In this document: one piece after another, positions 41,043-51,884 of the stretch
Numbering within the stretch: the stretch's first letter is position 1
How the letters are laid out: every line of letters begins with the position of its first letter
DNA from: Saccharina japonica
Taxonomy: Eukaryota > Sar > Phaeophyceae > Laminariales > Laminariaceae
Direction: 5' to 3'
Assembly (NCBI GenBank): GCA_008828725.1
Contig: MEHQ01003461.1
Location: 1 to 64,000, forward strand
Length of the DNA: 64,000 nt
Made by a program: the position numbers and the translations under genes
The notes under the pieces: model-generated
Seen by the model: the letters and a program-made list of their open reading frames with translations, nothing else
What the model was told of the DNA's origin: nothing
Databases searched by the model: none

Positions 41043-41169
41043 TTTAGCGCGTTCATCCTACGTGTCTGCCGACCTGCCAATAATGCGAATCAGTTGCAGT
41101 AGAGGGTGTAGGTCCACCTCTTGTTGAACTTCATGTAGATCGGGGTTCGGGCACGTGACTCGGCGTGCT

Positions 41170-41571
41170 TCAACGATGAATCTGTCTCGGGGGATGGCGT
41201 CCTCGAAAAAAGCCTAGAGCGCAGCGGCGATGCACGTCGCACGAGCAGGAGACCTGCACACGTTCAGTCTCCTCAATCAGTCCATGGAAAATGCTGCATA
41301 TCAATCGTCTGCTCCTCTCGCCCCCTGTGGTCCTTGTGGATACCCCCCTTTCCCTCTCAGCTGGCATCGCCTGCCGCGCGACCGCTAGGGCCTCTGCCAT
41401 AATCTCGTCGCTGTGCTGACGGGACGTTACCCAGCCGGCTTTGCCAGTTGTTACGATCTCCCGACACGCCGGGTAAAACAGGTCGGCCCCTGCCCTAACA
41501 CGAAGTGCGGCGGAGCACGGTAGATGCCTCCGGTGAGGGAAGCTCGCTATATATACCATCGGAGCAACCAA
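41170..41571 (-). CDS. Cys/His-bearing ORF in the composite core, function unknown
   Basis: A 133-codon minus-strand frame with natural composition. It has a Ser-Phe-Pro-His-Arg-Arg-His-Leu-Pro-Cys segment, Phe-Tyr-Pro-Ala-Cys-Arg-Glu-Ile, a helix Ile-Met-Ala-Glu-Ala-Leu-Ala-Val, and a C-terminal Val-Ser-Cys-Ser-Cys-Asp-Val-His-Arg-Arg-Cys cluster that could bind zinc. It is separated from the 40005-41042 ORF by a stop and a frame change and may be its decayed upstream part. Confidence 0.4.
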   Translation of the reverse strand: MVAPMVYIASFPHRRHLPCSAALRVRAGADLFYPACREIVTTGKAGWVTSRQHSDEIMAEALAVARQAMPAERERGVSTRTTGGERSRRLICSIFHGLIEETERVQVSCSCDVHRRCALGFFRGRHPPRQIHR

Positions 41572-41637
41572 GGCCTCGTAACACCCACAGTAGTTTTTCG
41601 AAGTCTCCTGCTGGGGCTGCCCTTCTTCTGCAGGCGT

Positions 41638-42437
41638 CTACGATGGTAGCCGTGGTGGCGATCGCGGTAGTTCGGACGTCGGCGCGGGTTCCGAACTTCC
41701 TTCACCCTGCCTCGATGCGCACGTCGGCTGTGACGAATTTAGTGGCGCCAGCTGCGCCAGTCTAGCCGCTGACTGCGTTGACGATTCGAGCGCAATGACC
41801 ATGCCCGGTGTCAAAAGGGGTGTGCCTGTCGAGGGACGGGTAGTTGTCGGCAGCCGCGGTGGTGGGAATGGTGGCGACGGCAGCGAACAATCCATGGCGG
41901 GTACCCCAAGCCGAAGGGAAGTCGTCAAGGGAGTCCCCGTACCCGTTGCCGTCGGCGGTTGAGTAGTTTACCACGCCCGCTGTAGTGAACGGGGTGTATC
42001 CGGGGATGACTCTGGGGACAAAGTGTTATCGATGATGTAAGCCGCGTCATCGCTGGCTGCTGACGGGAGGGTCCGTGAAAAGACTCGGTGGGAGGTTGGC
42101 GTCTTTCCTCCTCATCCGACGATCGTGCGACAGCGCTAGCGGCTATCCGGATGCGTGCCCTTGTCCTGGTGAATATGAGGCCCTTTGCAGGTACCCTCGT
42201 CGCGGCTCGCCGCCGTTCGCCTGTTGATGTTACCGTTCTTGTTGACGGTCCGTGCTGCGCCGCCGCCCCGTTGGGATCTCTTCCCAACGTGGTACCGGCA
42301 TTGGTGCTGTGGAGGCCCCCTCTCACTTCTACTATAACGCTCTCCGTGCTGGGTGCATTATCTTCGTGCGACGCCTCCTCCTGAACGAGAGGGGGGGCGA
42401 CCGCTCTTGGATGTCGAGAGCCCCGTGCCGCACCCAT
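41638..42437 (-). CDS. Pro/Ser/Arg-rich overlapping frames, likely decayed leader
   Basis: Three overlapping minus-strand frames (41638-41928, 41762-41974, 41925-42437), none with a recognisable domain and all low-complexity. The 42437 frame ends in a long stretch rich in Arg and Pro. Best read as the frameshifted 5' part of the element's coding region. Coding status is doubtful. Confidence 0.25.
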
Positions 42438-43700
42438 TGGCAGCGGTGAAGGACGCCCTTACCTTAGTGTGAGCTCCATCACCGACGAGAGCTGCCCCAC
42501 ATCCCAGCTGGCCCCTCACAGGTGTGAGTCCGCCCAGGCCCCCTCTCCGAACAAGGCTCCCAGCCGCAACACGGGCGTCTTGAGGCAACGGGTTCAGCTC
42601 TCGGGAAGCCGGTTACGCACCCGGCGGTAGTGGGGGAGAAGACCTCACCCCACTTTGAGCAACACCATCGACGGGGAGTGCACGGCACCCCTGCTGACTC
42701 CTCCGGGGCGTGCCCCTCCCTCCGACCTAAGCCGCTCGTTTAACGACGTGCACGGTGAGATTCAGGACTCGAGTCCAGAGAGCCCGATGCCGGACCCGGT
42801 GACATCTGCAGAGAAGGTCTTACCCTTTTTGGGGCATCATTGCTGACCCGGGGCGACCAGTACCCTTATTGATGGCTCTCGAGCGTGGATTCTCTCAAAA
42901 TCCTCGGCTTGGCAAAGCTCCCGAGCCCATCGTCTACCCTCCTGTTCCCCGTCGGTGTTGGCCCACCCAGTCTCGCCCCCAAACTAGCTCTCGCCGTTCT
43001 GGTCTCATTTTCCACCTGGGGTGCCTCCTACGGGACAGGTTCAGCATCCATTGGATCGCTGGGCCTTTCACGTGGCTGACCACTCCTTGCTCTCCGACGG
43101 GGAAAAGGGCAAGCCGCTCTTAGGTTCTGAGAGCCCGGTGTCGCCCCCAACGTTATCGGGAGAGGAAGCCCTACCCTTGTAGGAGTTTCAACGACGTTGA
43201 GGACTGCCCTTCCCCTATTGTGACCCCTCGTGGTGGTGGGCCCCCTCCGAACAAAACTACCCTCTGCAGGACGAGCGACGTGAGACCTCTGGTTCAAACC
43301 CCGAGTGCTCTGTATCTCACCCGGCGGTAGTGGGCTAGAAGACCGTATCCGACTTTGAGCGCGACCGCCCCTGTTATGACCCCTCGTTGTTGTGGGCCCC
43401 CTCCGAACCAAATTCCCCGCTGCAAGGCGAGCGTCTTGGGACCTAGAGTTCAAACCACAGGAGCCCAGTATCGCATCCGTCGGTAGTGGGCTACCATACC
43501 TTATCCTACTTCGCGCGCCGCCGGCCCTATTGTGACCCCTCGTAGTTGTGGACCCCTTCCGAGCAAACCTCCCCCCTACAAGACGAGCGTCTTGAAACCT
43601 CGGGTTCAAGTCCCGGGAGCCCGGTATCGCACCCGGCGGTAGCGGGCTAGAAGACCTTACCCGACTTCGAGCGTCGCCACCAGCGGGACGTGCGCCGTGT
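42420..43700 (-). repeat. about 156-bp tandem repeat encoding 52-residue units
   Basis: Units with GGTTCAA-type blocks and GTGACCCCTCGT...GGGCCCCCTCCGAAC recur about every 156 bp (about 43222, 43377 and 43534), with a diverged unit near 42500-42650. In the minus frame 43028-43843 they give near-repeats of Val-Arg-Arg-Gly-Pro-Thr-Thr-Thr-Arg-Gly-His-Asn-Arg, each followed by Ser-Pro-Leu-Pro. The frame staying open across units fits a repeat length divisible by three. Real protein or satellite is undecided. Confidence 0.7.
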
Positions 43701-43984
43701 GGCGAGATAGGGGCGCATCTTATTTCCTCGTCCATTGGCGACGAGCTCTGTCGTCGTGTGGATTCCCCCGCTACGCGTTGAGCAGTGCTTGGCGACCCGT
43801 GACGTCCACATAGGCTGTTAAGGACCTGAGAGCCTGCTATCAATCGAGAACCACCCTCCGTTCTATCTGTTCTAGTACTCCACGCTCAAGCACTGGCTAT
43901 GAGTTCGTAGAGAGTCGCTGACGGCTGCGAGCGATGAGCCTGGACGCTTGGTCCTCTGCTAGGCACCAACGCCTGCTAGATTCG

Positions 43985-44500
43985 GGTCTTATAATATAAC
44001 ACGCTTCATAGTGGTGGTGGTGATGTCGTTTGGGATCTTCACGACTATGCCGGTTTCGGTATGCCCCGCGGGAGACCGGCTTTACCGTGCGCCACCCGAC
44101 CCCGATCGGCGCTGCACCACCGCCCCGGCCGCCCCAAGCGTCGACCCTCGGTGTCATCGGCGAGAGAACGGGCGCCGGTGCCGACCTCGGCGAGCGGGGG
44201 TTGGGGGAAGGTGGCCTCACGGGGACGCCTCGCTCCGTCCCCTGGAACCGGGCGGATCCCTGGGAGGGGAGCGTATTGGAAGGGCTTTCCCGCCCGGGGT
44301 CAAACCCCTAGACTAAAATCAAGTCAAAATATCAATACTAAGCTCAAGATAAAACACACATACTAAAATCAAGATGTTTTTTTTTAATTCTCAAACCAGG
44401 ATATTGTTTTTCAAAGAGTTCCCAAAATGTGAAAATATGGATCTCCAGAACATCGGTCAGAATCGAAATCGGCCGAGAAATGCGCGAGTAACAGGTTTTT
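43985..44500 (+). repeat. inner inverted repeat, right arm, with an outward-reading ORF
   Basis: Mirror of 34341-34960. The related open frame here is 44011-44316 on the plus strand, again pointing away from the core and starting near Met-Ser-Phe-Gly-Ile-Phe-Thr-Thr-Met. Confidence 0.65.
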
Positions 44501-44589
44501 ACACTCATTCCAAGATAAAACACGCAGACTACAAAAATCGACAGTAAAAAAATAAGAAAGAGCCACTGCTGTACGTACAAGGGCCGCGC

Positions 44590-45027
44590 ATCCATGCCGG
44601 CGTTTCGGTTTTGTCCGCTTTACGTACGTACGAGTACGTGCTGTTACTTTCTGGACTCCTGCTGTTGCTATTGCCGCTGTAGATGGGTTATATACGGATT
44701 ACTACTATTGCTGTACGTACTGGGGCTATGAGTACTGTACGCTGATTTTAAACTGCTGTTATTGTTGTAGTGGGTGGGTGGATCAGTTGGTGCGTGTGTC
44801 GATCGGTTGGTGCGTACGTGGTTGGGTGGGTGGGTCAGTGGTTTGGTTGGTGTGTGTGAGAGGGTGGGTGGGTTAGTTGGTACGTGTGGTTGACTGCGTG
44901 TATCAACTTACCTGTGATCAGTGGATTGCGTTATATAGGGTGTGGATCTTGACCCAGATATTATTTGGTATTTTGTTTATGTTCGCTATTATACCGGCCC
45001 CGCCCTGGCATGGCTCGGGGTACCACT
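44590..45027. repeat. outer inverted repeat, right arm
   Basis: Mirror of 32889-33360, including the GTGGGTGGG-rich tract and the terminal GGCTCGGGGTACCACT. Confidence 0.8.
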
Positions 45028-45050
45028 AGTCATAAATTTCATGCATTATA

Positions 45051-45251
45051 TTGCTGGTTGAAGCTGCGAGAGCGCTCGGCAGCGCTCGGCAGCTTTTCTT
45101 AGACGTATTGCTCAGCCTTTTTCGCGATGAGGCCCACCTGGCGGCCCGCAACTCCCTCATCGTGCTCGGCGACCCATACTCTGCCTACTCTGCCAAGGGC
45201 GGCCTCGGCCGTGCCGAACTCATATGTCTCACGGGGCTGCGATTGTTTTAG
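45051..45251 (+). CDS. weak coding fragment next to the composite element
   Basis: A plus-strand frame of 66 codons with protein-like sequence (Leu-Phe-Leu-Asp-Val-Leu-Leu-Ser-Leu-Phe-Arg-Asp-Glu) in a short GC-rich island. It could be the remains of an exon interrupted by the composite element. No donor or acceptor is convincing. Confidence 0.2.
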   Translation: MLVEAARALGSARQLFLDVLLSLFRDEAHLAARNSLIVLGDPYSAYSAKGGLGRAELICLTGLRLF

Positions 45252-45259
45252 GTTTTCAT

Positions 45260-46575
45260 GCCCTTTTTATCACGTGCTTACCGTCGTACGTCCTATTTTC
45301 GGACAGTCCCGTGCGGGGTGATTCCCTGTTTGGACCGTTCGACCCACAAACATATTTACTGCATGCGCCCCTCAGTAGCGTGTCGGGACTTCTTCTTGCG
45401 GGGCGGTGGGCGCCTTTGGGCGATGTATCCGTTATCTCACCCGCCGGCCTGGTTTGTACCGGGCAGGGCCTCGCGTGCGCTCGTTGGGCTTGAACATGCG
45501 GGCGGTGGACGCTGCAAAGTTCATCAAGAATAAGATGATGGAGTGCAAATACCATACCAACCAGAACACGTTTTTTTGTTTCTACACGCAAAACGCATTA
45601 TTCAGGATTCCGTTATTTTATGTAGCCGACAAACCCGGATTTTTATAGACGTACGTACTAGTAGCTACTGTAGTAGTATACCAGTACCACAGCAAGCAGT
45701 AACGGAGTATCATGTACCAGGTATATACGATGATCTCTGTATAAGTATTGATACGTGCGTGCTATTCAGCAGTATGATACTGGTTTGTGTGTGTTGTTTC
45801 TGATCGTATAATACCATATGCTAATACACGCTTTGTATAGCTTGCGATCTATGAACCAACTACTACTGCTGTGCATGCGTTACTCAGGAGCATGTCGAGA
45901 CGTTTTCTCGCGAGGTGCACCAGCACCGTAGCAGTACATTCACAGCAATAGAAGGTACAAGGGCTCCGCTCCCCTAGCGGCTGACCCCGCCCGCTACGCT
46001 CGCACAAGGAAAGGGGCAGAAGAGGCTCATGATGTAGTGCAAGCACCGACTTGAAAATGCCAAGAGGTTCGTGGTGCAGCGAAGAAACGGCGGACTTGAC
46101 ATGCATGCAAAATATGCTCAGGATCCACACATTATAAAAATCCATGATCCAGGACAACAAAACTGTATGTTCGAAATAGAAAGCACATATCAATACGGCG
46201 CATAGCACGGCGCTGCGCTGCCTCCTGTGGGTGTGATTCGTGCCTTTTTCGTAATTATGTGTGGTAGTACCTTATGCTTTGTATGTACTCGTAATATGAA
46301 AGAGAAAGCACAGCACAACACGGTCAAGTTGTGAAGTACGAGTATGAGTACGAGTTTACGTACGAGTACTTGTGCTCGACCAAAGCGACGGAGCGAAAAA
46401 CAAAAACAAAAAAAGCGGCAGAAAAAAAAAAAATCAAGTACTCTCGTACCTCGTACATCGTATATACATCTCGAATCAAACACAAACACGAATACTCCAA
46501 ATGACATACATACGAGTATCGTGATTGCGCCGCTTAAAAAACGAAAAAGGTAAACGACTGCCACGTTCTGTCACC
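45260..46575. other. spacer, nothing recognised
   Basis: Short frames on both strands, a poly-A/AAAC tract near 46390-46435 and TACGAGTA-type repeats near 46340. No gene call. Confidence 0.35.
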
Positions 46576-46579
46576 CTCG

Positions 46580-46674
46580 AGGCTCCTCGCCCCCCCGCGA
46601 TGACCTCGCTATCGATTTGGTCCGGGTCGAGCTCTACTGCCTCTTTGCCCCAGTGAGCTTCGTGGCCCGTCTAG
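46580..46674 (-). CDS. possible 30-residue exon, too short to be sure
   Basis: On the minus strand CGCTAG at about 46670 could be an acceptor. The following frame reads Gly-His-Glu-Ala-His-Trp-Gly-Lys-Glu-Ala-Val-Glu-Leu-Asp-Pro-Asp-Gln, a natural-looking stretch in a GC-rich island. GGGTGACA at the other side is a weak donor. No family recognised. Confidence 0.2.
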
Positions 46675-46739
46675 CGTGAAGCCCGGTACTCGCCGTGGCC
46701 CTCGTTTGCGTGGTCGAGCATGATGGTGTTCAAACTCCC

Positions 46740-48184
46740 TTGCTGTCTCTCTTTATATAATAAGTGGTTAAGAAATAAGCATCGCCTGAATGTTTTTTTC
46801 ACAGATAGAAACGATCCTTATATTTTCGGACATACTGGATTCGCAGAAGCCAGACAAAGCCCCTCGACCATTCCCTTGTGCCTCGATGGACACACCACGT
46901 CTAGCCATGAAAAAGGCGACAACACTCCTTCCGCCCCCCCTCTACTGGCCAGCGCCCTCCCATACCCGCGATGGTGCCGGGCTCGCCCGCGCTGCCGTGC
47001 TCTCTGGGTACACGCACGAACCCAAAACCGGAAAATAAAAAAGTATCTCGCCAACAAAAACAAAATAGGAAACAAAGACAGGGATATTAGCTCCGGCAAG
47101 TAATCAGTAGTAGAAGGAGGCGGTATCGAAGTGAGAGCTCTGAGAAGCGAAGGATGGGCAAACCCTGAGCGAGATATTAGTAAGTATGTCTACACCCGTA
47201 TCAATATGATCTGTGGTATGTACTACGCACGTCGCATAGTATGGTACTGACATGTGTTGTTGCCGTTCGCAGCACACGAGTACATAATACCCCGGTAGTA
47301 TTGTTTGAAATACAAGTACGCCTGTTTCGGTACTGCTGTAAATACGAATCGAATATACTAAGTATAACAGCTGTATGCATGTCAATCTCTCTGTCTGTGT
47401 AAAAATATTTGGAGTTAAAAGGCAACAACAACAGCTGTGATATCGATCTGTATGTGTACACACTACCAGGTATTATGTATTCGTCTGATTGCTGCTGCTG
47501 TTTGTCACTGTGTACACCTGCCACCCCAGGTGTTCTTCAATACAGCAGCACTCACTGTCAACATGTTTAATTACTAGGAGGTAATTGGTGGTAATCAGGC
47601 GGGACCTCAGTACCTACAGTAGTCAGATTTGCGAAACATCATGCCGGGCGATTACTGATTGTGCTGAGCCAACACGAACAAACATCTACGCATGTATACG
47701 TGCCGTACGGGTTCTCTATTTTTCACGGAAACAAAATCGTCAGGAGAGAGCAGCAGCAGCAGCAGCCATGGCGGTGACATCAACAACAACAGCGGCAGAG
47801 CACCAGTAACAGCACCAACAGCAGCAGCAGTAGGACACACGAGGTCATTTACAAGGGAATACGGGATTCGGGAGCCTTTACATAAAAGTCAGTGTAGAAC
47901 GCACCCTCTCCTTTAAAATATATTTGGAACCTAGTCTGGGTCAGAACGAGTGGTTATCATGAGGGGTCCTGCACTGCGCACCCCTTGGCAGTAAACTCGT
48001 TTTTGTGCGCAATAATATATTCCTCTACTTTTCGCTGATACGGGCATTGCACGAAGCCGCAGGGAGCCGTCAGCCCACCGCGGCGAAGCCCCCCTTGTAT
48101 TGTAAGGATAGATAAACAGCGAGTGAGTGCATAGAGCAGACAGGCTTTGTTATCCGTATCCAATGTGAAGGTTCATTTTCCACG
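46740..48184. other. spacer with CAG runs, nothing else recognised
   Basis: (CAG)n-like tracts at about 47749-47768 and 47809-47832. Overlapping frames on both strands; none supported. Confidence 0.4.
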
Positions 48185-49235
48185 CCCCATCAAGGGAACA
48201 CACAGCACGCACCACAGCACCAGACAGGTCAGGCCACATCGACTTGGAATCGAACGAATAACACATCAAGGGACGTGCAGCAGTAGCTGATACTATGCTG
48301 CAAGCGTCTGTGCGGCTCTCTCTGGGCTTTGTACAGCAGTTCGTTGTACGACGTGTGCAAAACCACTTTAATTCCAACAATTTAGCATCTACTGTAGTAT
48401 TCGAGTACATGCACAGATCTACCGTCGTGTGTACCATGCATATCATACCGACGCGAACTCTAGGCCACTTTATGAGTACTTCGGTACAGTAGTTCAGCAG
48501 TACTGTAGTACTTCACGAAGAAATGTCTCTAGTCTGGAATACAACCTACAAAGCAGCCAAGGAGCTGGAGTATTATCGAACAGCACAGCAGTACAGGAGA
48601 AGAAGCTGCACAAGACGCAGCAGCCGGTGTTCAAACTATTGTCCTTGTTACGGCTGTAGTGTCGTGTTTGCGTGCTCAGGACCCCTATACTGTACTTGCA
48701 GGAGGAATCCAACACGTTTAGTTGTGACTCCTCCGAACTATACCTGGTCTCTCTTTGTGTATGCGTGTATGCATGTATGATGCATGTGGGCGTGTCACCC
48801 TGAACACAACAAGGTGGGTGATTCCCACCAACACCCCTCTGGTTTCTGAAATACCCGCACAGTTAGTACAGCAGCGGCGCAGCGAAACAGCTCATACCTA
48901 CCACGGATACGGATAGCAATTCATACTCGCGGAGTAGCTGGGCTTCGTGCACCGGGGTATGTTCCTAGATTGCAAATCTGGATGCCCTGACTGCCCAGCA
49001 GTCTGATGAGATGTTTTAAGGTCGTTGCATTAGAGGACAGAGCGAGAGAGAGAGAGCGGAGAGAGAGCGGAGTGCTCGAACCCTCCTCCCACACAAGGCA
49101 AGAATTCCACAATAACGCCTGCGAATATATACGCAACCCTCTACAACATTTGTAACCGTCGTTGCTGACACGATCCAAACGAACAGGGTACACGCGTGTT
49201 AGACGGGTACCCGGTTTAGACGAGTCCTCGGCTGC
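48185..49235. repeat. dispersed repeat family 2, copy 2
   Basis: Partner of 17660-18515 with the same order of landmarks. It carries an extra segment with a GAGA microsatellite (about 49037-49072) before the right-end GGGTACCC...GACGAGTCCTCGGCTGCTAA block. Confidence 0.75.
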
Positions 49236-49364
49236 TAACGGGTACCAAGGTACCCGCTTAAAAGACACCCGGTAGTAAATACTCGCGTCTAGGACCGGGT
49301 GACTCGTCGGGGAACAGCTCTATTATTATATACTCTCTTGTTTACTCAGCTGTACAGTGCAGCA

Positions 49365-49614
49365 CAGTCGTGAGAACTTCTTGTGTTCTGCTGTGTGCAT
49401 TCTGCTATCCAGCACAATCTGGGACTCATCGGGCCAGCTGCGTTCAGCAAGAACGTGCTCAAAGCTCGTCGTGGTCGGCCCCGACCCCTGCTGTTCACGT
49501 CTTCCGACCGTTGCTGAGACCCAGGCGCTCCAATTCCCATTGCCATATAGGCTGACAGGTTGCGGGGTGATTGCTGCTGTATGCTCGTTACGGCAGCGCA
49601 TGCACAGGATACAG
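49365..49614 (-). CDS. exon candidate with a CxxCxxC start
   Basis: On the minus strand GTTTTACAG at 49615-49623 is a good acceptor. The frame then reads Cys-Ile-Leu-Cys-Met-Arg-Cys-Arg-Asn-Glu-His and stays open for more than 80 codons with natural composition (Gly-Asn-Trp-Ser-Ala-Trp-Val-Ser). A donor at the 3' side is unclear, so the end is approximate. The plus strand is also open. A zinc-binding start is suggested but the family is unknown. Confidence 0.3.
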
Positions 49615-49756
49615 CTGTAAAACTTGCGTTCTGTTAGCAACTCAGCGGATGAAGTTTTCTGCCGCAAATATGCCGATGCTGGACCACCTCGTGCTCAAAA
49701 TAGAGACGAGGGTTGCTCCTGCGACTTAACACGGCCAGTCCGCCGTACTTCATGGG

Positions 49757-50035
49757 TCAGTGAGAGCACTGGACGGAGCAAATGGTCTCATCGTCCGGAG
49801 TTGACGACGTAGTCCGTGATGGTGTGATAAGAGGTAGCGTGGGCCCGAAATACAACAAAACAGCACCCAGTGTCCCCAACAGAAAGCAAGCTCGTGCTCG
49901 CTCCGCACAGACCCTACAACAAGTTACTGCCTCCGGCGGTATTGCTGTCCCTCCTGGAGATGGCGCCGAGCCTTTAAAATGGCGGTGATGCATTTGACGT
50001 TCCTTGTTAGCTGGTGGGCGACAAGAGCTGCACAA
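49757..50035 (-). CDS. weak upstream exon candidate with a Cys-rich segment
   Basis: A minus-strand frame of 92 codons with Cys-Ser-Ser-Cys near the start and Cys-Cys-Arg-Val-Cys-Ala-Glu-Arg in the middle. A hydrophobic stretch follows (Phe-Leu-Leu-Gly-Thr-Leu-Gly-Ala-Val-Leu-Leu-Tyr-Phe) that could be a membrane segment. It may belong with 49365-49614. The 50160-50405 island further upstream is open on both strands and I cannot assign it. Confidence 0.22.
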   Translation of the reverse strand: MCSSCRPPANKERQMHHRHFKGSAPSPGGTAIPPEAVTCCRVCAERARACFLLGTLGAVLLYFGPTLPLITPSRTTSSTPDDETICSVQCSH

Positions 50036-50405
50036 GAAACAACGGTTCGCTGCGCTTTAAACCGCAACAAGCATACACCAGGAGTTACCCCGTAACCTGC
50101 GAGCCCTAAACTAAAGATGTCATCATGGGGGATGGAATCGTTCGGGCCTCAGCAACCGTTAGAGGCCGTGCTCAGAAAGAGTGGGGGCCGTGCGCAGGCC
50201 TCGAACACGTTCCTGCCGAACGTAGCTGGCTAGACGAGTGCCTGACATTTTGCAGCTTCGAGAGACAAGCTTCGTCAGCACAATCATGAGCAGTGCCCCG
50301 ACCATACCGGGCGTATCGACCCACGCCTTGCCTCGAAGGCAAACGCGTAGTGCTAGGGTCTGGGTTCGAGCTTCGTTTGTTTTCGGTTGCGCCGTAGCTA
50401 AGACC

Positions 50406-51117
50406 AACTATTATGGGAAATGTTTGAGCCGTGATTTCTGGCGATTATTTTTATAGTTTTGAGGATCCAGAAATATGTGCACGAGAAATAAGGACCATCT
50501 ATTATGGCTTCTCATTTTTGAAACTGGTTCTGTAGAGTATTGGTTTGTCTTGTTTGCGTCAAACGACGAAAAGCCAACGGCCGCCGCACCACCGCGAGCG
50601 TGGTCTCGGCATCCAAATACGGCTGGGTTTTCGCCGCGGACGTCGAATCGCCATTGCTGCTGCTGCCGTCACCGCTGCTGCTGCTGCTGCTGCGGCTGCT
50701 GCTACTGCGGCGTCGAATCGCCATCGTTGCTGCCGTTTTTGCCGGTGGTGCTGCTGGTATCCTTCCATGCGAGGGAGAAGCGGTAACTTTACGCAAGCAT
50801 CATACCCCGTAGGTACACAGCTCGCCGTACGTGTGATGCTTAGGCGTGGGTGACAGATATGCTCGGCAGATGGGCAGTAGTACTGCTGCTGTAGTGACAG
50901 TACACAAAATTCAAGTAACTCGCAGTTCCTGGAGGCCGGAGAGACCGCCAGGAACTAAGCTCAGTTCATGGAGGTTTTGCAGATTTTTGCCCCCTCCAGG
51001 AACTGAGAGCAGAAATAACGATGATTTCCTGGCCCATAATAGATGGTTCTGATTATGGTGTTTCGGAGATCGCTGGAAACTACAGAAGTCGCGGCTCAAA
51101 AATTTCCCATAATAGTT
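50406..51117. mobile_element. 712-bp foldback element
   Basis: Ends AACTATTATGGGAAAT and ATTTCCCATAATAGTT are inverted, followed inward by TTTGAGCCG/CGGCTCAAA and by CCATCTATTATGG on both arms. The centre holds a CTG/GCT-rich tract (about 50655-50715) and repeated CAGGAACT blocks. Target duplication not clear. Open frames in the centre are microsatellite artefacts. Confidence 0.7.
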
Positions 51118-51884
51118 AGTCTAATTCAAACTTTCTTGGCATGGAATTTGTATATTTTCTCAGTGACTTTAGGAATAGTGCAAACAGGCGAGGAATTTTC
51201 TCGGAAAGAAAATGCCATGTTCGTTTGGAGAACCCTGTACTAGTAGGTATCGCCCTTCTCGTTGCCGGCATCACCTCATGTGTTGTCGACTCTATTGCCA
51301 TTTCACCCTCTTGTAATTACGGCATTTGCACTGACAGAGGTCGATGATCGCTCGTAAGTAACATTGACTACCGTTAGCACACCCCCTCCTTGCTCGCCCC
51401 CCCCGTAATCACACCCCCTAGCTGGGGAGATATCGTGCATGTTGCTCATCACCGGGGGGGTGTTAGATAGCACACCCGTTCACAACATAACGTGTACGGT
51501 AAAATCATTTCGAAGGTAAACTTATTATCATCGGCGTGTCCTTTCTTCCGTGTGATACGGCCACTGGGTACTGCTACATTCACAGTCTAACAGTCATTAT
51601 GGGGTTAGTTGGAGTCTGATGGTCGTTGTGATGTAATGCAGTGGTGCAGCGTTCGGATGTCGAACCCTACGGTGCAGTTCGATGCTGAATTTTTACGTGC
51701 GACGGTGAGGAATGCACATGATGAATTAATCCTTTGTCGGGGTTGAGTTGACGATTGATTAGGTTCAGAATTTGGTTGGTGTTATCGTGACTAGTATGTT
51801 GAAGTCAACACAATAAACTTCGTGAGGATGTGATTACTGAACTAATCGTCGTGAATGGTGAATAGTTATGCGTTTCAACCGTAC
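51118..51884. other. spacer, nothing recognised
   Basis: No supported gene or repeat. Confidence 0.4.

Larger units (their letters stand above)
32889..45027 (-). mobile_element. 12.1-kb composite element: inverted repeats around a decayed retroelement core
   Basis: The left end AGTGGTACCCCGAACCATGC and the reverse complement of the right end (AGTGGTACCCCGAGCCATGC) match. The match continues for hundreds of bases on each side: CGGGGCCGGTATA, ATATAACGCAATC, CGCAGTCAACCACA, then a CCCACC-rich tract and GCGGACAAAAC. A second inverted pair follows further in (about 34340-34960 against 43985-44500). The enclosed core reads on the minus strand and holds reverse transcriptase and nuclease remnants. 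No target-site duplication is evident (ACTATTAAG left, AGTCATAAA right). The left arm has about 1 kb of extra sequence (33360-34330). It may be one large element, or a nested insertion into an older inverted-repeat element. Confidence 0.7.

Noticed and set aside
43260..43640. tRNA-like T-arm (GGTTCAAACCC / GGTTCAAGTCC) in the 156-bp repeat
   Set aside because: The T-stem pairs, but no D-arm, anticodon arm or acceptor stem can be formed around it, so no tRNA gene is called.
32889..45027. LTR retrotransposon or DIRS-type element
   Set aside because: The repeats at the ends are inverted, no direct LTRs are seen, no integrase or tyrosine recombinase is visible, and the polymerase has a CCHC plus restriction-like endonuclease tail.
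50540..50853. Ala- and Ser-rich ORFs on both strands
   Set aside because: They come from a CTG/GCT-rich tract in the loop of a foldback element.
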